From the NCBI GenBank assembly GCA_964245825.1, contig CAXTNT010000008.1, positions 62,001 through 126,000 of the forward strand: a DNA stretch of 64,000 bases. The letters run 5' to 3'. Source of the DNA: CAJCIY01 sp964245825 (GTDB lineage: Bacteria > Actinomycetota > Actinomycetes > Mycobacteriales > CAJCIY01). The translations under genes were made by a program, and so were the position numbers. The notes under the pieces were generated by a model. That model did no database searches and was not told where the DNA came from. It saw only the letters and a program-made list of their open reading frames with translations. Positions 8,684-17,056 of the stretch are shown piece after piece (the first letter of the stretch is position 1; each line of letters opens with the position of its first letter).

Positions 8684-10108
8684 TCAGGCACTGCCGAGGT
8701 AGCGCCAGACACCTGCGGGACTGCGCTGGGCGTGCACCAGCACGCCGGTCGTCGCGGCGGCATACACGTCGAGCGGTGCCGACGCGGACGCGGTCGGCTG
8801 GGCGCTGGCCGACGCCCAGCCCGCCGTCCCGGCCAGCGCGGGCACGCCGCTCACCGCGACGAAGCCGCCCCACGTCAGGCTGTGGGGAGGCCGGCTGTCC
8901 TGCTGGAGCACGCCGGCGCCGTCCACCATCAGCACGCGCGTGCCGTCGGCGAGTGTGGCCAGCGCGGGCCGGACGGTCACCCTCGTCGTGCCGAAGGGGC
9001 TGCTCCAGCTCCAGCCGCTGGCGCTCCACACCCCGTACAGGAGGGAGCCGGCCGGACCCTCGACCGCGATGTCGATCTCCGACGGGCCGGCCCGTACCGC
9101 GCTGGCATCGTCGGTCACGGCGGGGCTGCCGCTGCTGATCCAGCCCGACCAGCTGCGTCCGACCGCGACCACGCCGTGGACGAGGGCGCCGGCGCCGTCG
9201 GTGGTGTGGAGCCTGCCGAACAGGTCCACCCGCCCGGGCTCGCTGGTGGCAGCGAGCCCGGTGACGGTGCCCGGTCCGGTCAGCGAAGTCTCCGACCAGC
9301 TGCCGTTCCAGGCGTACTCGACGAGGACCCCCGTGACGGTCGTGCCGAACACGTCCAGGTTCCCGGCGCCGGTGGTCGCCGCCGTCGGCGCGGTGCGCAG
9401 GACCGGACCGCCGTAGCGGGCGGTCATGTCTTCGACCGCCCACGGGCCACCCGCGGTGACCTGCCAGCGGTGCTGGATGTGGCCGTTCGCGTCGGTGGAC
9501 ACCTGGTCCGTGCGCCCGACGCCCCAGGAGACCGCGGACGGTCCGTCCGTCACGATGTGGCGGTAGCGGTAGGGGACGTACGGATGCCAGTAGCCGAGTG
9601 CGTCCTGGTCGAGCCGGACGAGGGCGGGGCTGCCGGTCTGGGACTCGGAGACCTCGTCGAAGTACCGGTGCCGGCCGGCGTCGTCCGCCGACCAGCCGAG
9701 GAACAGGATCACGTGGCCGCTGACCCCGAGCAGGTCGCCGGGCTGCAGTGCGGCCCACGACGGCAGCTGGATGTCGTACGGGGAGGTGGCGGACACGAAG
9801 TTCCCGGTGACCGCGGAGGTGGGCAGGTCCCAGGCCATCGACAGGAAACCGGAGCAGTCCTGCCGGAAGCTGTGCCCGACCCCGGTGGTCGGGGCGGACG
9901 CCGGCCAGTAGCTCGACTGGCTGTACGGGACCTTCTCATCGACCCAGCTCAGCGCCCGCTCGACCACGAGCGAGCGGGTGATCGAGGTCCCCGCGTCGAT
10001 GTCCGCCACCGTCGCGTGCGCCGGCGCCACCGCGACGAGCGCGCCGCCGACGGCGAGGGCCACCGCGAGCAGGAGGCCTGCCGCGCGCCGTCCGTGCCGC
10101 GAGGTCAT
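8684..10108 (-). CDS. Secreted NlpC/P60-like peptidase with C-terminal lectin-like repeats
   Basis: The 474-residue product starts with an Arg-containing signal peptide (residues 1-32, cleavage probably after AHA). Residues about 40-170 resemble a C40 peptidase: catalytic Cys85 in RQDCSGFLS and His132 in GVSGHVILFLGW, preceded by the usual PGDLL. Such enzymes cut peptidoglycan stem peptides. From about residue 230 to the end there are repeated Trp-rich units of the kind seen in PLL or tectonin-like beta-propellers (VDLFGR..., SWSGWISSG, GWSWSSP). The fold of the second half is my inference. ATG 10108 was preferred because it begins the signal peptide, although no clear ribosome binding site precedes it. 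Confidence 0.7.
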   Translation of the reverse strand: MTSRHGRRAAGLLLAVALAVGGALVAVAPAHATVADIDAGTSITRSLVVERALSWVDEKVPYSQSSYWPASAPTTGVGHSFRQDCSGFLSMAWDLPTSAVTGNFVSATSPYDIQLPSWAALQPGDLLGVSGHVILFLGWSADDAGRHRYFDEVSESQTGSPALVRLDQDALGYWHPYVPYRYRHIVTDGPSAVSWGVGRTDQVSTDANGHIQHRWQVTAGGPWAVEDMTARYGGPVLRTAPTAATTGAGNLDVFGTTVTGVLVEYAWNGSWSETSLTGPGTVTGLAATSEPGRVDLFGRLHTTDGAGALVHGVVAVGRSWSGWISSGSPAVTDDASAVRAGPSEIDIAVEGPAGSLLYGVWSASGWSWSSPFGTTRVTVRPALATLADGTRVLMVDGAGVLQQDSRPPHSLTWGGFVAVSGVPALAGTAGWASASAQPTASASAPLDVYAAATTGVLVHAQRSPAGVWRYLGSA

Positions 10109-10182
10109 CGTGCCGGTGTCGGCCTCCCGTCGGGCCGTCTTGACCGCTGGTGCGGGCCGGTCACCGCGGCGGCGCCGGGCGC

Positions 10183-10947
10183 TCAGGACTGCCACCGGAA
10201 GGTGCGGGCAGCGAGGCCGATGGCGGCGACGGCCCAGACCCCCAGCACGAGTGCGTCGTGGCCCGGGAGCCGGCCGGAGCCGAGGGCCGAGCGCAGGCCG
10301 TGCGAGAGCGCCGCCGTCGGGAGCTGGTCGGCCACGGTCCGCAGCCAGGCCGGCAGCCGCTCGAGCGGGTAGACCACCCCGCCGAGCAGGAGCAGCAGCA
10401 GGTAGACGCCGTTCGCCGCCGCGAGGGTGGCCTCAGCCCGCAGCGTGCCGGCCATCAGCAGGCCGAGCCCGCTGAACGCCGCGGTGCCCAGGACCAGCAG
10501 CGCGAGCGCCGCGGCGGGGTCGCCGTGCGGACGCCAGCCCAGGGCGTACCCGAGACCGACCAGCAGCGCCGCCTGCACCAGCTCGACCGCGACCACGCCG
10601 AGCGTCTTGGCGAGCAGCAGCAGCGGTCTGGTGAGCGGGGTGGTGCCGAGCCGGGCCAGCACGCCGTACGAGCGCTCGAAGCCGGTCGCGATCGCCTGGC
10701 CGGTGAACGCGGTGGACATCACCGCGAGCGCGAGCAGGCCCGGCACCAGGAAGGCGACGCCGGCGCCGTCGACCTTCACCGCGGCGAAGAACGCGAGCAG
10801 GACGAGGGGGATGACCAGCGTCAGGAGCAGCGACTCGCCGCGGCGCAGGGACAGCTGCAGCTCCATCGCCGTCTGCCGGCCGAGGATCGTCGGCCAGGGC
10901 GCCGGGGCGTTCCCGGGGCCGGCTCCGGGCTCCTGAGCGACGGTCAT
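10183..10947 (-). CDS. ABC-2 type transporter permease
   Basis: The 254-residue membrane protein has a cytoplasmic N terminus and six predicted hydrophobic segments, the layout of ABC-2 permeases that export drugs, lipids or polysaccharide. Its ATG overlaps the stop of the ATPase gene by four bases (ATGA), so the two almost certainly form one transporter. ABC transporter genes at this place between ctaA and sufR are a conserved actinobacterial feature. The substrate cannot be read from the sequence. Confidence 0.85.
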   Translation of the reverse strand: MTVAQEPGAGPGNAPAPWPTILGRQTAMELQLSLRRGESLLLTLVIPLVLLAFFAAVKVDGAGVAFLVPGLLALAVMSTAFTGQAIATGFERSYGVLARLGTTPLTRPLLLLAKTLGVVAVELVQAALLVGLGYALGWRPHGDPAAALALLVLGTAAFSGLGLLMAGTLRAEATLAAANGVYLLLLLLGGVVYPLERLPAWLRTVADQLPTAALSHGLRSALGSGRLPGHDALVLGVWAVAAIGLAARTFRWQS

Positions 10948-11843
10948 GCGCGCAGAGCCCGGCCGGTCAGCTCCAGGAACACGTCGGCCAGCTCCCGGGC
11001 ACCGACCTGCAGGTGGTCGGGCAGCGCGCCCTGGGACGCGGTCCAGGCGGTGATGGCGGCGACCAGGTCGGGGGAGACGGCGCCGGTCACCACGTACCGG
11101 CCGGGCTCGGGCTCGGCGGCGCTGACGCCCGCGGGCAACGTGAGGCTCGCGAGGTCCAGGCCCGGGGTGGTCGTGAACCGCAGCGCGTCCGGGCCCGCCG
11201 TCAGCGCTGCGACGGTCCCGGCCGCGCGCACCCGGCCATGGTCGACGACGACGACGTGGTCGGCCAGCGCCGCGGCCTCGTCCATGTCATGCGTGCTGAG
11301 CAGCACCGCAACTCCGGCACCGCGCAGGTCGCGGACGAGCCGCCAGGTCTCGGCGCGGGCCTGAACGTCGAGCCCGGCCGATGGCTCGTCCAGGAAGACC
11401 ACCTCGGGCCGGCCGACGACCGCCATCGCCAGCGACAACCGCTGCTTCTGACCGCCCGACAGCCGCCGGAACGGCGTCCGGGCGACCTCGCTCAGCCCGA
11501 GCCGGTCGAGCAGTCCCGCCGGGTCGAGGGGCGTGCGGTGGTACGACGCCACCAGCCGCAGCATCTCCCCGCAGCGTGCGCCGGGGTAGGCGCCCGGCTG
11601 CTGCGGCATGACGCCCACCCGGTGCCGCAGGTCCCGGTGGCCGGGCGGCAGGCCGAGCACCGTGACCGTGCCGCCGTCCGCCCGGCGCAGCCCCTCGCAG
11701 ACCTCGAGGGCGCTGGTCTTGCCCGCCCCGTTCGGGCCGAGCACCGCCGTCACCGCCCCCGCCGCGGCGTCGAGGTCGAGCCCGTCGACCGCGCGCAGCG
11801 ATCCGTAGGTCTTCACCAGCCCCCGGACGCGGACGGCGCTCAC
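10944..11843 (-). CDS. ABC transporter ATP-binding protein (drug-export type)
   Basis: The 299-residue ATPase has Walker A GPNGAGKTS near residue 37, signature LSGGQKQRLSLAMA, Walker B VVFLDEPSAGLD, and an H-loop His in STHDMDEA. A C-terminal domain of about 80 residues is typical of CcmA/DrrA-like subunits paired with ABC-2 permeases. The GTG start at 11843 overlaps the stop of the upstream acetyltransferase-like gene by four bases (GTGA), and its own end overlaps the permease start. The three genes are therefore translationally coupled. Confidence 0.9.
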   Translation of the reverse strand: MSAVRVRGLVKTYGSLRAVDGLDLDAAAGAVTAVLGPNGAGKTSALEVCEGLRRADGGTVTVLGLPPGHRDLRHRVGVMPQQPGAYPGARCGEMLRLVASYHRTPLDPAGLLDRLGLSEVARTPFRRLSGGQKQRLSLAMAVVGRPEVVFLDEPSAGLDVQARAETWRLVRDLRGAGVAVLLSTHDMDEAAALADHVVVVDHGRVRAAGTVAALTAGPDALRFTTTPGLDLASLTLPAGVSAAEPEPGRYVVTGAVSPDLVAAITAWTASQGALPDHLQVGARELADVFLELTGRALRA

Positions 11844-12655
11844 CGGGGGGTCCGGTGCCCGGCCAGCCACCGCTGCGCGAACGCCACCGCACCCGACTGC
11901 GGGAACAGCCGTGCGGTGGCGCTTCCCACCTTGCCCGGGACCGTCTCGCCGGTCAGCTCGTACGCCGCACCCAGCGCGGCGAAGTCCGCCGCGTCGTGGT
12001 CGAGGTCCTGCCAGGTCACCCAGCGTCGGTTGCCGTCCGCCGCGGTCGCGGCGCCGTGTTCCACCGTCGCCGCGGCGCCGGGCACCCGGTACTCCGCGAG
12101 GTGGAAGGAGGTGCAGGAGTCGTACCCGACGCCCAGCAGCAGCACCTTCGCGCCGGCCTCCTCCAGCCGCGCCAGCGGTGACCCGGCGCCCAGCCCCGGG
12201 GTGAGCCTGTGCCGCGCGGTGACCTCCTCGGCCCGGTCGCCCACCGCGGCGAACGACAGCTGCGGATGCTCGCTGCGCCGGGCGCCCGGCCACGTGCGTA
12301 CCTGCTCCGCGATCGCACCCATGTGTCGGGACGGGCTGATCTTGACGTGGAACCCCGGCAGCTCGGCCCGGATGGTCGGCCAGTCCGACTCGGGTGCCGG
12401 CGGGCGGGACCAACCGGCGGGGTCGCTGTTGTCGGAGGTGTGGGTCGGGACCACCAGGGTGCCGTGCCGGCCGAGGACGTCCAGCAGCGCCTGTACCACC
12501 GCGACCGACCCCCCGCACACCCAGCCGAGCGAGGACAGCGAGGCGTGTACCAGCACGACGTCGCCCCAGCCGAGGCCGGCGTCCCGCAGGTCCGCGCCGA
12601 GCGAGGTACGGGTGGCCATCGGGCCGATGCGCGGAGCACGCCGGACGTCGGTCAC
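11840..12655 (-). CDS. AAC(3)-family aminoglycoside N3-acetyltransferase-like protein
   Basis: The 271-residue product carries the motifs of the AAC(3) acetyl-CoA-dependent family: HASLSSLGWVCGG near residue 37, GTLVVPTHT, the conserved SPSRHMGAIAE and RRSEHPQLSFAAVG stretches, and LLLGVGYDSCTSFHLAE with the catalytic-region His. The family includes aminoglycoside resistance enzymes but also enzymes acting on other amines, so the substrate is unknown. It is the first gene of a coupled cluster with the ABC ATPase and permease. The GTG start lies six bases after a GATACT box, consistent with a leaderless mRNA, and is divergent from sufR. Confidence 0.82.
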   Translation of the reverse strand: MTDVRRAPRIGPMATRTSLGADLRDAGLGWGDVVLVHASLSSLGWVCGGSVAVVQALLDVLGRHGTLVVPTHTSDNSDPAGWSRPPAPESDWPTIRAELPGFHVKISPSRHMGAIAEQVRTWPGARRSEHPQLSFAAVGDRAEEVTARHRLTPGLGAGSPLARLEEAGAKVLLLGVGYDSCTSFHLAEYRVPGAAATVEHGAATAADGNRRWVTWQDLDHDAADFAALGAAYELTGETVPGKVGSATARLFPQSGAVAFAQRWLAGHRTPR

Positions 12656-12661
12656 CGGCCG

Positions 12662-12667
12662 AGTATC
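12662..12667 (-). promoter_or_regulatory. -10 element of the AAC(3)/ABC operon
   Basis: GATACT on the minus strand, six bases before the GTG at 12655. There is no ribosome binding site between them, so a leaderless start is likely. It lies only about 40 bp from the sufR -10 box on the other strand, so the two promoters share one short regulatory region. Confidence 0.5.
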
Positions 12668-12680
12668 GCCGACACGCCGA

Positions 12681-12710
12681 TTCGACTCGGGGCCGGAATT
12701 ACGTCACACT
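12681..12710 (+). promoter_or_regulatory. Probable sufR/suf operon promoter
   Basis: A TTCGAC -35-like box (12681-12686), an 18-bp spacer and a CACACT -10-like box (12705-12710) lie ahead of the sufR GTG with a six-base gap. The geometry equals that of the other leaderless promoters here, although both boxes are weak. The SufR operator half-sites overlap the -10 box. Confidence 0.45.
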
Positions 12711-12720
12711 GGCGTTGTGA
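12706..12720 (+). promoter_or_regulatory. Probable SufR operator
   Basis: The sequence ACACT, five bases, TGTGA forms a near-palindrome from 12706 to 12720. It has the same form, ACACT-N5-TGTGA, as the site reported for mycobacterial SufR. The right half-site contains the sufR GTG start codon (12717-12719), and the left half-site overlaps the -10 box. Binding would block both RNA polymerase and, on a leaderless mRNA, the start itself. Assignment rests on motif and position. Confidence 0.65.
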
Positions 12721-13373
12721 AAACGCAGCTGGAGCCGACGCGCGGTCGCGTCGCCAGGCTGCTGCTCGACGAAGGCCCCACCACCGCCGCCCGGCTGGCC
12801 GACAGGCTGGGCCTGACCGCCGCAGCCGTCCGCCGTCACCTCGACGGCATGGTGGCCGACGGCACGCTGGTCGCCTCCACGCCCCGCCCGACGCCGTGGC
12901 TCGAGCGCGGCCGCGGCCGGCCCGCCCGCACGTACGCGCTGTCGGAGGTGGGCCACGCCCGCGCCCAGCACGCCTACGACGACCTCGCGGCCGACGCGCT
13001 GTCGTTCCTGGCTGCGCTCGATGCGGTGGAGGACTTCGCCGCCGCCCGAGCGGAGGCACTGCGCGCGCGGTACGCCCCCCAGGTCGCGGGTCGGGGAACA
13101 GCGGGCCTCGCCGCAGCGCTGACCTCGGACGGATACGCCGCGACCGTCCATGAGGTGCCGACCGGCAGCCAGCTGTGCCAGCACCACTGCCCGGTCGCGG
13201 GCGTGGCCACCCGATTCCCGCAGCTGTGCGACGCCGAGACCGCGGCGTTCGAGCGCCTGCTCGGCCAGCACGTGCAGCGGCTCGCGACGATCGCCCACGG
13301 CGACGGCGTGTGCACGACCCACGTTCCCCAGCACGTCCCTAGCAGCATCGACAGCGGGAAGGCCACGGCATGA
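12717..13373 (+). CDS. sufR: SufR, Fe-S cluster-binding repressor of the suf operon
   Basis: The 218-residue DeoR/ArsR-like winged-helix protein has a helix-turn-helix at about residues 20-55 (LADRLGLTAAAVRRHLDGM). It has four conserved C-terminal cysteines at 154, 158, 171 and 199, spaced as in actinobacterial SufR proteins that hold a [4Fe-4S] cluster. It represses the operon when its cluster is intact and releases it on cluster loss. The GTG at 12717 is embedded in the probable operator. The stop overlaps the sufB ATG by four bases, so repressor and assembly proteins are made from one mRNA. Confidence 0.92.
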   Translation: MKTQLEPTRGRVARLLLDEGPTTAARLADRLGLTAAAVRRHLDGMVADGTLVASTPRPTPWLERGRGRPARTYALSEVGHARAQHAYDDLAADALSFLAALDAVEDFAAARAEALRARYAPQVAGRGTAGLAAALTSDGYAATVHEVPTGSQLCQHHCPVAGVATRFPQLCDAETAAFERLLGQHVQRLATIAHGDGVCTTHVPQHVPSSIDSGKATA

Positions 13374-14797
13374 CCACCACCCCCGAGCGCACGGCCCAGC
13401 ACGAGTCCCTGGATGCCCTGGGCGCCTACCGGTTCGGCTGGTCGGACTCCGACGCCGCCGGTGCGGCGGCCAAGCGGGGCCTGTCCGAGGACGTCGTCCG
13501 CGACATCAGCGGCAAGAAGAGCGAGCCGGCCTGGATGCTCGAGTTGCGCCTCAAGGCGCTGCGGCTGTTCGGTAAGAAGCCGATGCCCGTCTGGGGCGCG
13601 GACCTCACCGGGATCGACTTCGACAACATCAAGTACTTCGTCCGCTCGACGGAGAAGCAGGCCACCACCTGGGACGAGCTGCCGGCGGACATCAAGCACA
13701 CCTACGACCGGCTCGGCATCCCGGAGGCGGAGAAGCAGCGCCTCATCGCCGGCGTCGCCGCGCAGTACGAGAGCGAGGTGGTCTACCACCAGATCCGCGA
13801 GGACCTGGCGGAGCAGGGCGTGATCTTCGTCGACACCGACACCGGGCTGCGCGAGTACGAGGACCTGTTCCGCGAGTACTTCGGCACCGTCATCCCGGTC
13901 GGCGACAACAAGTTCGCCTCGCTCAACACCGCGGTGTGGTCGGGCGGCTCCTTCATCTACGTGCCCAAGGGTGTCAAGGTGGAGATCCCGCTGCAGGCCT
14001 ACTTCCGGATCAACACCGAGAACATGGGCCAGTTCGAGCGGACGTTGATCATCGCGGACGAGGGCTCGAGCGTGCACTACGTCGAGGGCTGCACCGCCCC
14101 GATCTACAAGTCCGACAGCCTGCACTCCGCGGTCGTCGAGATCGTGGTGAAGAAGGATGCCCACGTCCGGTACACGACGATCCAGAACTGGTCGAACAAC
14201 GTCTACAACCTGGTGACCAAGCGGACGTCGGTCGCGGCCGGCGGCCGGATGGAGTGGATCGACGGCAACATCGGCTCCAAGGTCACGATGAAGTACCCGG
14301 CCTGCTACTTGCTCGGCGAGCACGCCTACGGGGAGACCCTGTCCATCGCCTTCGCGGGCGAGGGCCAGCACCAGGACGCCGGCGCCAAGATGGTCCACGC
14401 CGCGCCGAACACCTCCTCGCAGATCATCAGCAAGTCGGTCGCCCGCGGCGGCGGTCGCACCTCCTACCGTGGTCTGGTCCAGGTGAACGAGGGCGCCACC
14501 GGCACCAAGGCCACCGTGAAGTGCGACGCGCTGCTCGTCGACCAGATCAGCCGCAGCGACACCTACCCCTACGTCGACGTCCGCGAGGACGACGCCTCGA
14601 TCGGCCACGAGGCCACCGTGAGCAAGATCGGTGCCGACCAGCTCTTCTACCTGATGAGCCGCGGCCTGCCCGAGGACGAGGCGATGGCGATGATCGTGCG
14701 CGGCTTCGTCGAGCCCATTGCCCGTGAGCTGCCGATGGAGTACGCCCTGGAGCTCAACCGCCTGATCGAGCTGCAGATGGAAGGCTCGGTCGGCTGA
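13370..14797 (+). CDS. sufB: Fe-S cluster assembly scaffold SufB
   Basis: Scaffold subunit of the SufBCD complex on which new Fe-S clusters are built. The 475-residue product is highly conserved: YFRINTENMGQFERTLIIAD and SSVHYVEGCTAPIYKSDSLH in the beta-helix core. The C-terminal region has SRSDTYPYVDV and IGHEATVSKI, with the SufB cysteine and glutamate sites typical of the family. It overlaps sufR by four bases and sufD by one (TGATG). Confidence 0.97.
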   Translation: MTTTPERTAQHESLDALGAYRFGWSDSDAAGAAAKRGLSEDVVRDISGKKSEPAWMLELRLKALRLFGKKPMPVWGADLTGIDFDNIKYFVRSTEKQATTWDELPADIKHTYDRLGIPEAEKQRLIAGVAAQYESEVVYHQIREDLAEQGVIFVDTDTGLREYEDLFREYFGTVIPVGDNKFASLNTAVWSGGSFIYVPKGVKVEIPLQAYFRINTENMGQFERTLIIADEGSSVHYVEGCTAPIYKSDSLHSAVVEIVVKKDAHVRYTTIQNWSNNVYNLVTKRTSVAAGGRMEWIDGNIGSKVTMKYPACYLLGEHAYGETLSIAFAGEGQHQDAGAKMVHAAPNTSSQIISKSVARGGGRTSYRGLVQVNEGATGTKATVKCDALLVDQISRSDTYPYVDVREDDASIGHEATVSKIGADQLFYLMSRGLPEDEAMAMIVRGFVEPIARELPMEYALELNRLIELQMEGSVG

Positions 14798-15987
14798 TGC
14801 CCGTCGACACCAGGCCCGCGCCCACCGCCGTGACGGTGGCGCCGGGGGAGACCCGGCGCGCCGCCAGCGGCGGCCCGGGCGCACCCGTCGCGAGCCGGGC
14901 GCTGCGGCCGACCAGCCGCGAGGTGAGTGCGTTCGCCCCGGTCACCGGCCGCGAGGAGGAGTGGCGCTACACCCCGCTGCGTCGCCTCGGCGGTCTCCTG
15001 GACGCTCCCGCCGCCACCGGTGGTGCCGACCTCGAGGTGACCCCGGTCGCGGGTGTCAGCGCCGAGCGCGCCCCGATGACCGACCCGCTGGTCGGCTCCG
15101 TTCTGGACCCCGCTGACCGGCTCTCGGCGATCGCCATGGCGCGGTCCGCCGACGCGCTGATCCTGCGCGTCGTACCCGAGGCGGTCCTGGCCGACCCGGT
15201 CACCCTGGCCGTCCGGTCGACGCCCGGTGTCTCGTACGGGCACCTGGTCATCGACGTCGGCCACCACGCGCAGGCGACCGTGGTGATCGACCACAGCGGC
15301 GGCGGCACCCGCGCCAGCAACACCGAGGTCCGGCTCGCCGAGGGTGCGCGGCTGACCCTCGTCGACGTGCACGAGCAGGACCGCGACGCGGTGCACGTGG
15401 AGGCGCACGGCCTGCAGGTCGGCCGGGACGCGGTGCTGCGGCACGTCGTGGTGAGCCTCGGCGGCGACCTGATCAGGATCACGCCCACCGTCCGGTACGA
15501 CGGACCCGGCGGGGACGCCGAGCTGGCGGGGCTGTTCCTCACCGGCGCCGGACAGCATCACGAGCACCAGCTCTTCGTCGACCACGAGGCGCCGCACTGC
15601 CGGAGCCGGGTCCTCTACAAGGGTGCGTTGCAGGGCGAGGGGGCGCACGCCGTCTGGATCGGCGACGTGCACATCGGCCCGCTGGCCGAGGGCACCGACA
15701 CCTACGAACTCAACCGCAACCTGGTGCTGACCGACGGCGCCCGCGCCGACTCGGTTCCCAACCTCGAGATCGAGACCGGCGAGGTGACCGGCGCCGGCCA
15801 CGCCAGCGCGACCGGCCGTTTCGACGACGAGCAGCTCTTCTACTGCATGGCCCGCGGGATCCCCGAGGACGAGGCGCGCCGGCTGGTCGTCCGCGGGTTC
15901 TTCGCCGACGTCCTGGCCCGCGTCGACGACGCCCCGCTGCGCGACCGCCTGCTTGCCCGCGTCGACGCGCTGCTGGAGCAGCCGTGA
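14797..15987 (+). CDS. sufD: Fe-S cluster assembly protein SufD
   Basis: Partner of SufB in the SufBCD scaffold, with the same beta-helix fold (396 residues). EEEWRYTPLRRLGGLL near residue 52 is the N-terminal family motif. The C-terminal part has HASATGRFDDEQLFYCMARG followed by a helical end, which in SufD binds SufC. The start overlaps the sufB stop by one base, and the end overlaps the Rieske-ferredoxin gene start by four. Confidence 0.95.
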   Translation: MPVDTRPAPTAVTVAPGETRRAASGGPGAPVASRALRPTSREVSAFAPVTGREEEWRYTPLRRLGGLLDAPAATGGADLEVTPVAGVSAERAPMTDPLVGSVLDPADRLSAIAMARSADALILRVVPEAVLADPVTLAVRSTPGVSYGHLVIDVGHHAQATVVIDHSGGGTRASNTEVRLAEGARLTLVDVHEQDRDAVHVEAHGLQVGRDAVLRHVVVSLGGDLIRITPTVRYDGPGGDAELAGLFLTGAGQHHEHQLFVDHEAPHCRSRVLYKGALQGEGAHAVWIGDVHIGPLAEGTDTYELNRNLVLTDGARADSVPNLEIETGEVTGAGHASATGRFDDEQLFYCMARGIPEDEARRLVVRGFFADVLARVDDAPLRDRLLARVDALLEQP

Positions 15988-16295
15988 CGTGGATCAGGGT
16001 CGCCGCCGCCGGCGAGCTGGCCGAGGACACCGCACTGCGCGTCGAGGTCGGACCCGTCCCGATCTGCCTGGCCCGCACCGGCGGGGCCGTGTACGCCGTC
16101 CATGACACCTGCACCCATGCCGACGTCTCGCTGTCGGAGGGCGAGGTCGAGGACGGCGCGGTGGAGTGCTGGCTGCACGGCAGCCGCTTCGATCTGGCCA
16201 CCGGTGCGCCGACCGGACTGCCCGCGACCGTCGCGGTCGCCACGTATCCCGTCAAGACCGAGGGCGACGAGGTCTTCGTCGCCGTGGAGGGTTAG
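15984..16295 (+). CDS. Rieske-type [2Fe-2S] ferredoxin of the suf operon
   Basis: The 103-residue product is a small soluble Rieske ferredoxin like those of non-heme oxygenases. Cluster ligands are in CTH near residue 37 and CWLHGS near residue 57 (two Cys, two His). It sits between sufD and sufC with a GTGA overlap to sufD, a position usual in actinobacteria, where it probably serves as electron donor or cluster carrier in assembly. There is no linked oxygenase. Confidence 0.92.
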   Translation: MTWIRVAAAGELAEDTALRVEVGPVPICLARTGGAVYAVHDTCTHADVSLSEGEVEDGAVECWLHGSRFDLATGAPTGLPATVAVATYPVKTEGDEVFVAVEG

Positions 16296-16297
16296 AG

Positions 16298-17056
16298 ATG
16301 TCCACGCTCGAGATCCACGACCTGCACGTCGCCGCCGAGGACCGCGAGATCCTGCGCGGTCTGTCGCTGACCGTCCGGGCGGGTGAGACGCACGCGATCA
16401 TGGGACCCAACGGGTCGGGCAAGTCCACCCTCGCCTACGCGGTCGCGGGCCACCCCAAGTACACGGTCACCGCGGGCACGGTGAGCCTGGACGGTGAAGA
16501 CGTGCTGTCGATGAGCGTCGACGAGCGCGCCCGCGCCGGGCTGTTCCTGGCGATGCAGTACCCGGTCGAGGTGCCGGGCGTGTCGGTCGCCAACTTCCTG
16601 CGAACGGCCGCGACCCAGGTGCGGGGCGAGGCGCCCAAGCTGCTCACCTGGAACCGCGAGATGAAGGCCGCGATGGCCGCCCTGGAGATGGACCCGGCCT
16701 TCGCCGGCCGCTCGGTCAACGAAGGCTTCTCCGGTGGGGAGAAGAAGCGGCACGAGATCCTGCAGCTGGAGCTGCTGAAGCCGGCGATCGCGATCCTGGA
16801 CGAGACCGACTCCGGACTCGACGTGGACGCGCTGAAGACCGTCTCCGAGGGGGTCAACCGGGTGCGCGCCGGCGGTGAGACGGGCGTCCTGCTGATCACC
16901 CACTACACCCGGATCCTGCGCTACGTGGCCCCCGACTTCGTGCACGTGCTGGTCGACGGCCGGATCGCCGAGGAGGGCGGTCCCGAGCTCGCGCAGGTGC
17001 TCGAGGACGACGGGTACGAGCGCTTCCGCCCGGTCGCGTCCGGGGCGACGCCATGA
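16298..17056 (+). CDS. sufC: Fe-S cluster assembly ATPase SufC
   Basis: ABC-type ATPase of the cytoplasmic SufBCD complex; ATP binding remodels SufB-SufD for cluster formation. The 252-residue product shows Walker A GPNGSGKST near residue 35, Q-loop AMQYPVEVPG, the family-specific signature FSGGEKKRHEILQ and Walker B AILDETDSGLDVDALK. The ATG at 16298 begins the conserved N terminus; in-frame upstream sequence belongs to the Rieske gene region. The end overlaps sufS by four bases. Confidence 0.97.
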   Translation: MSTLEIHDLHVAAEDREILRGLSLTVRAGETHAIMGPNGSGKSTLAYAVAGHPKYTVTAGTVSLDGEDVLSMSVDERARAGLFLAMQYPVEVPGVSVANFLRTAATQVRGEAPKLLTWNREMKAAMAALEMDPAFAGRSVNEGFSGGEKKRHEILQLELLKPAIAILDETDSGLDVDALKTVSEGVNRVRAGGETGVLLITHYTRILRYVAPDFVHVLVDGRIAEEGGPELAQVLEDDGYERFRPVASGATP

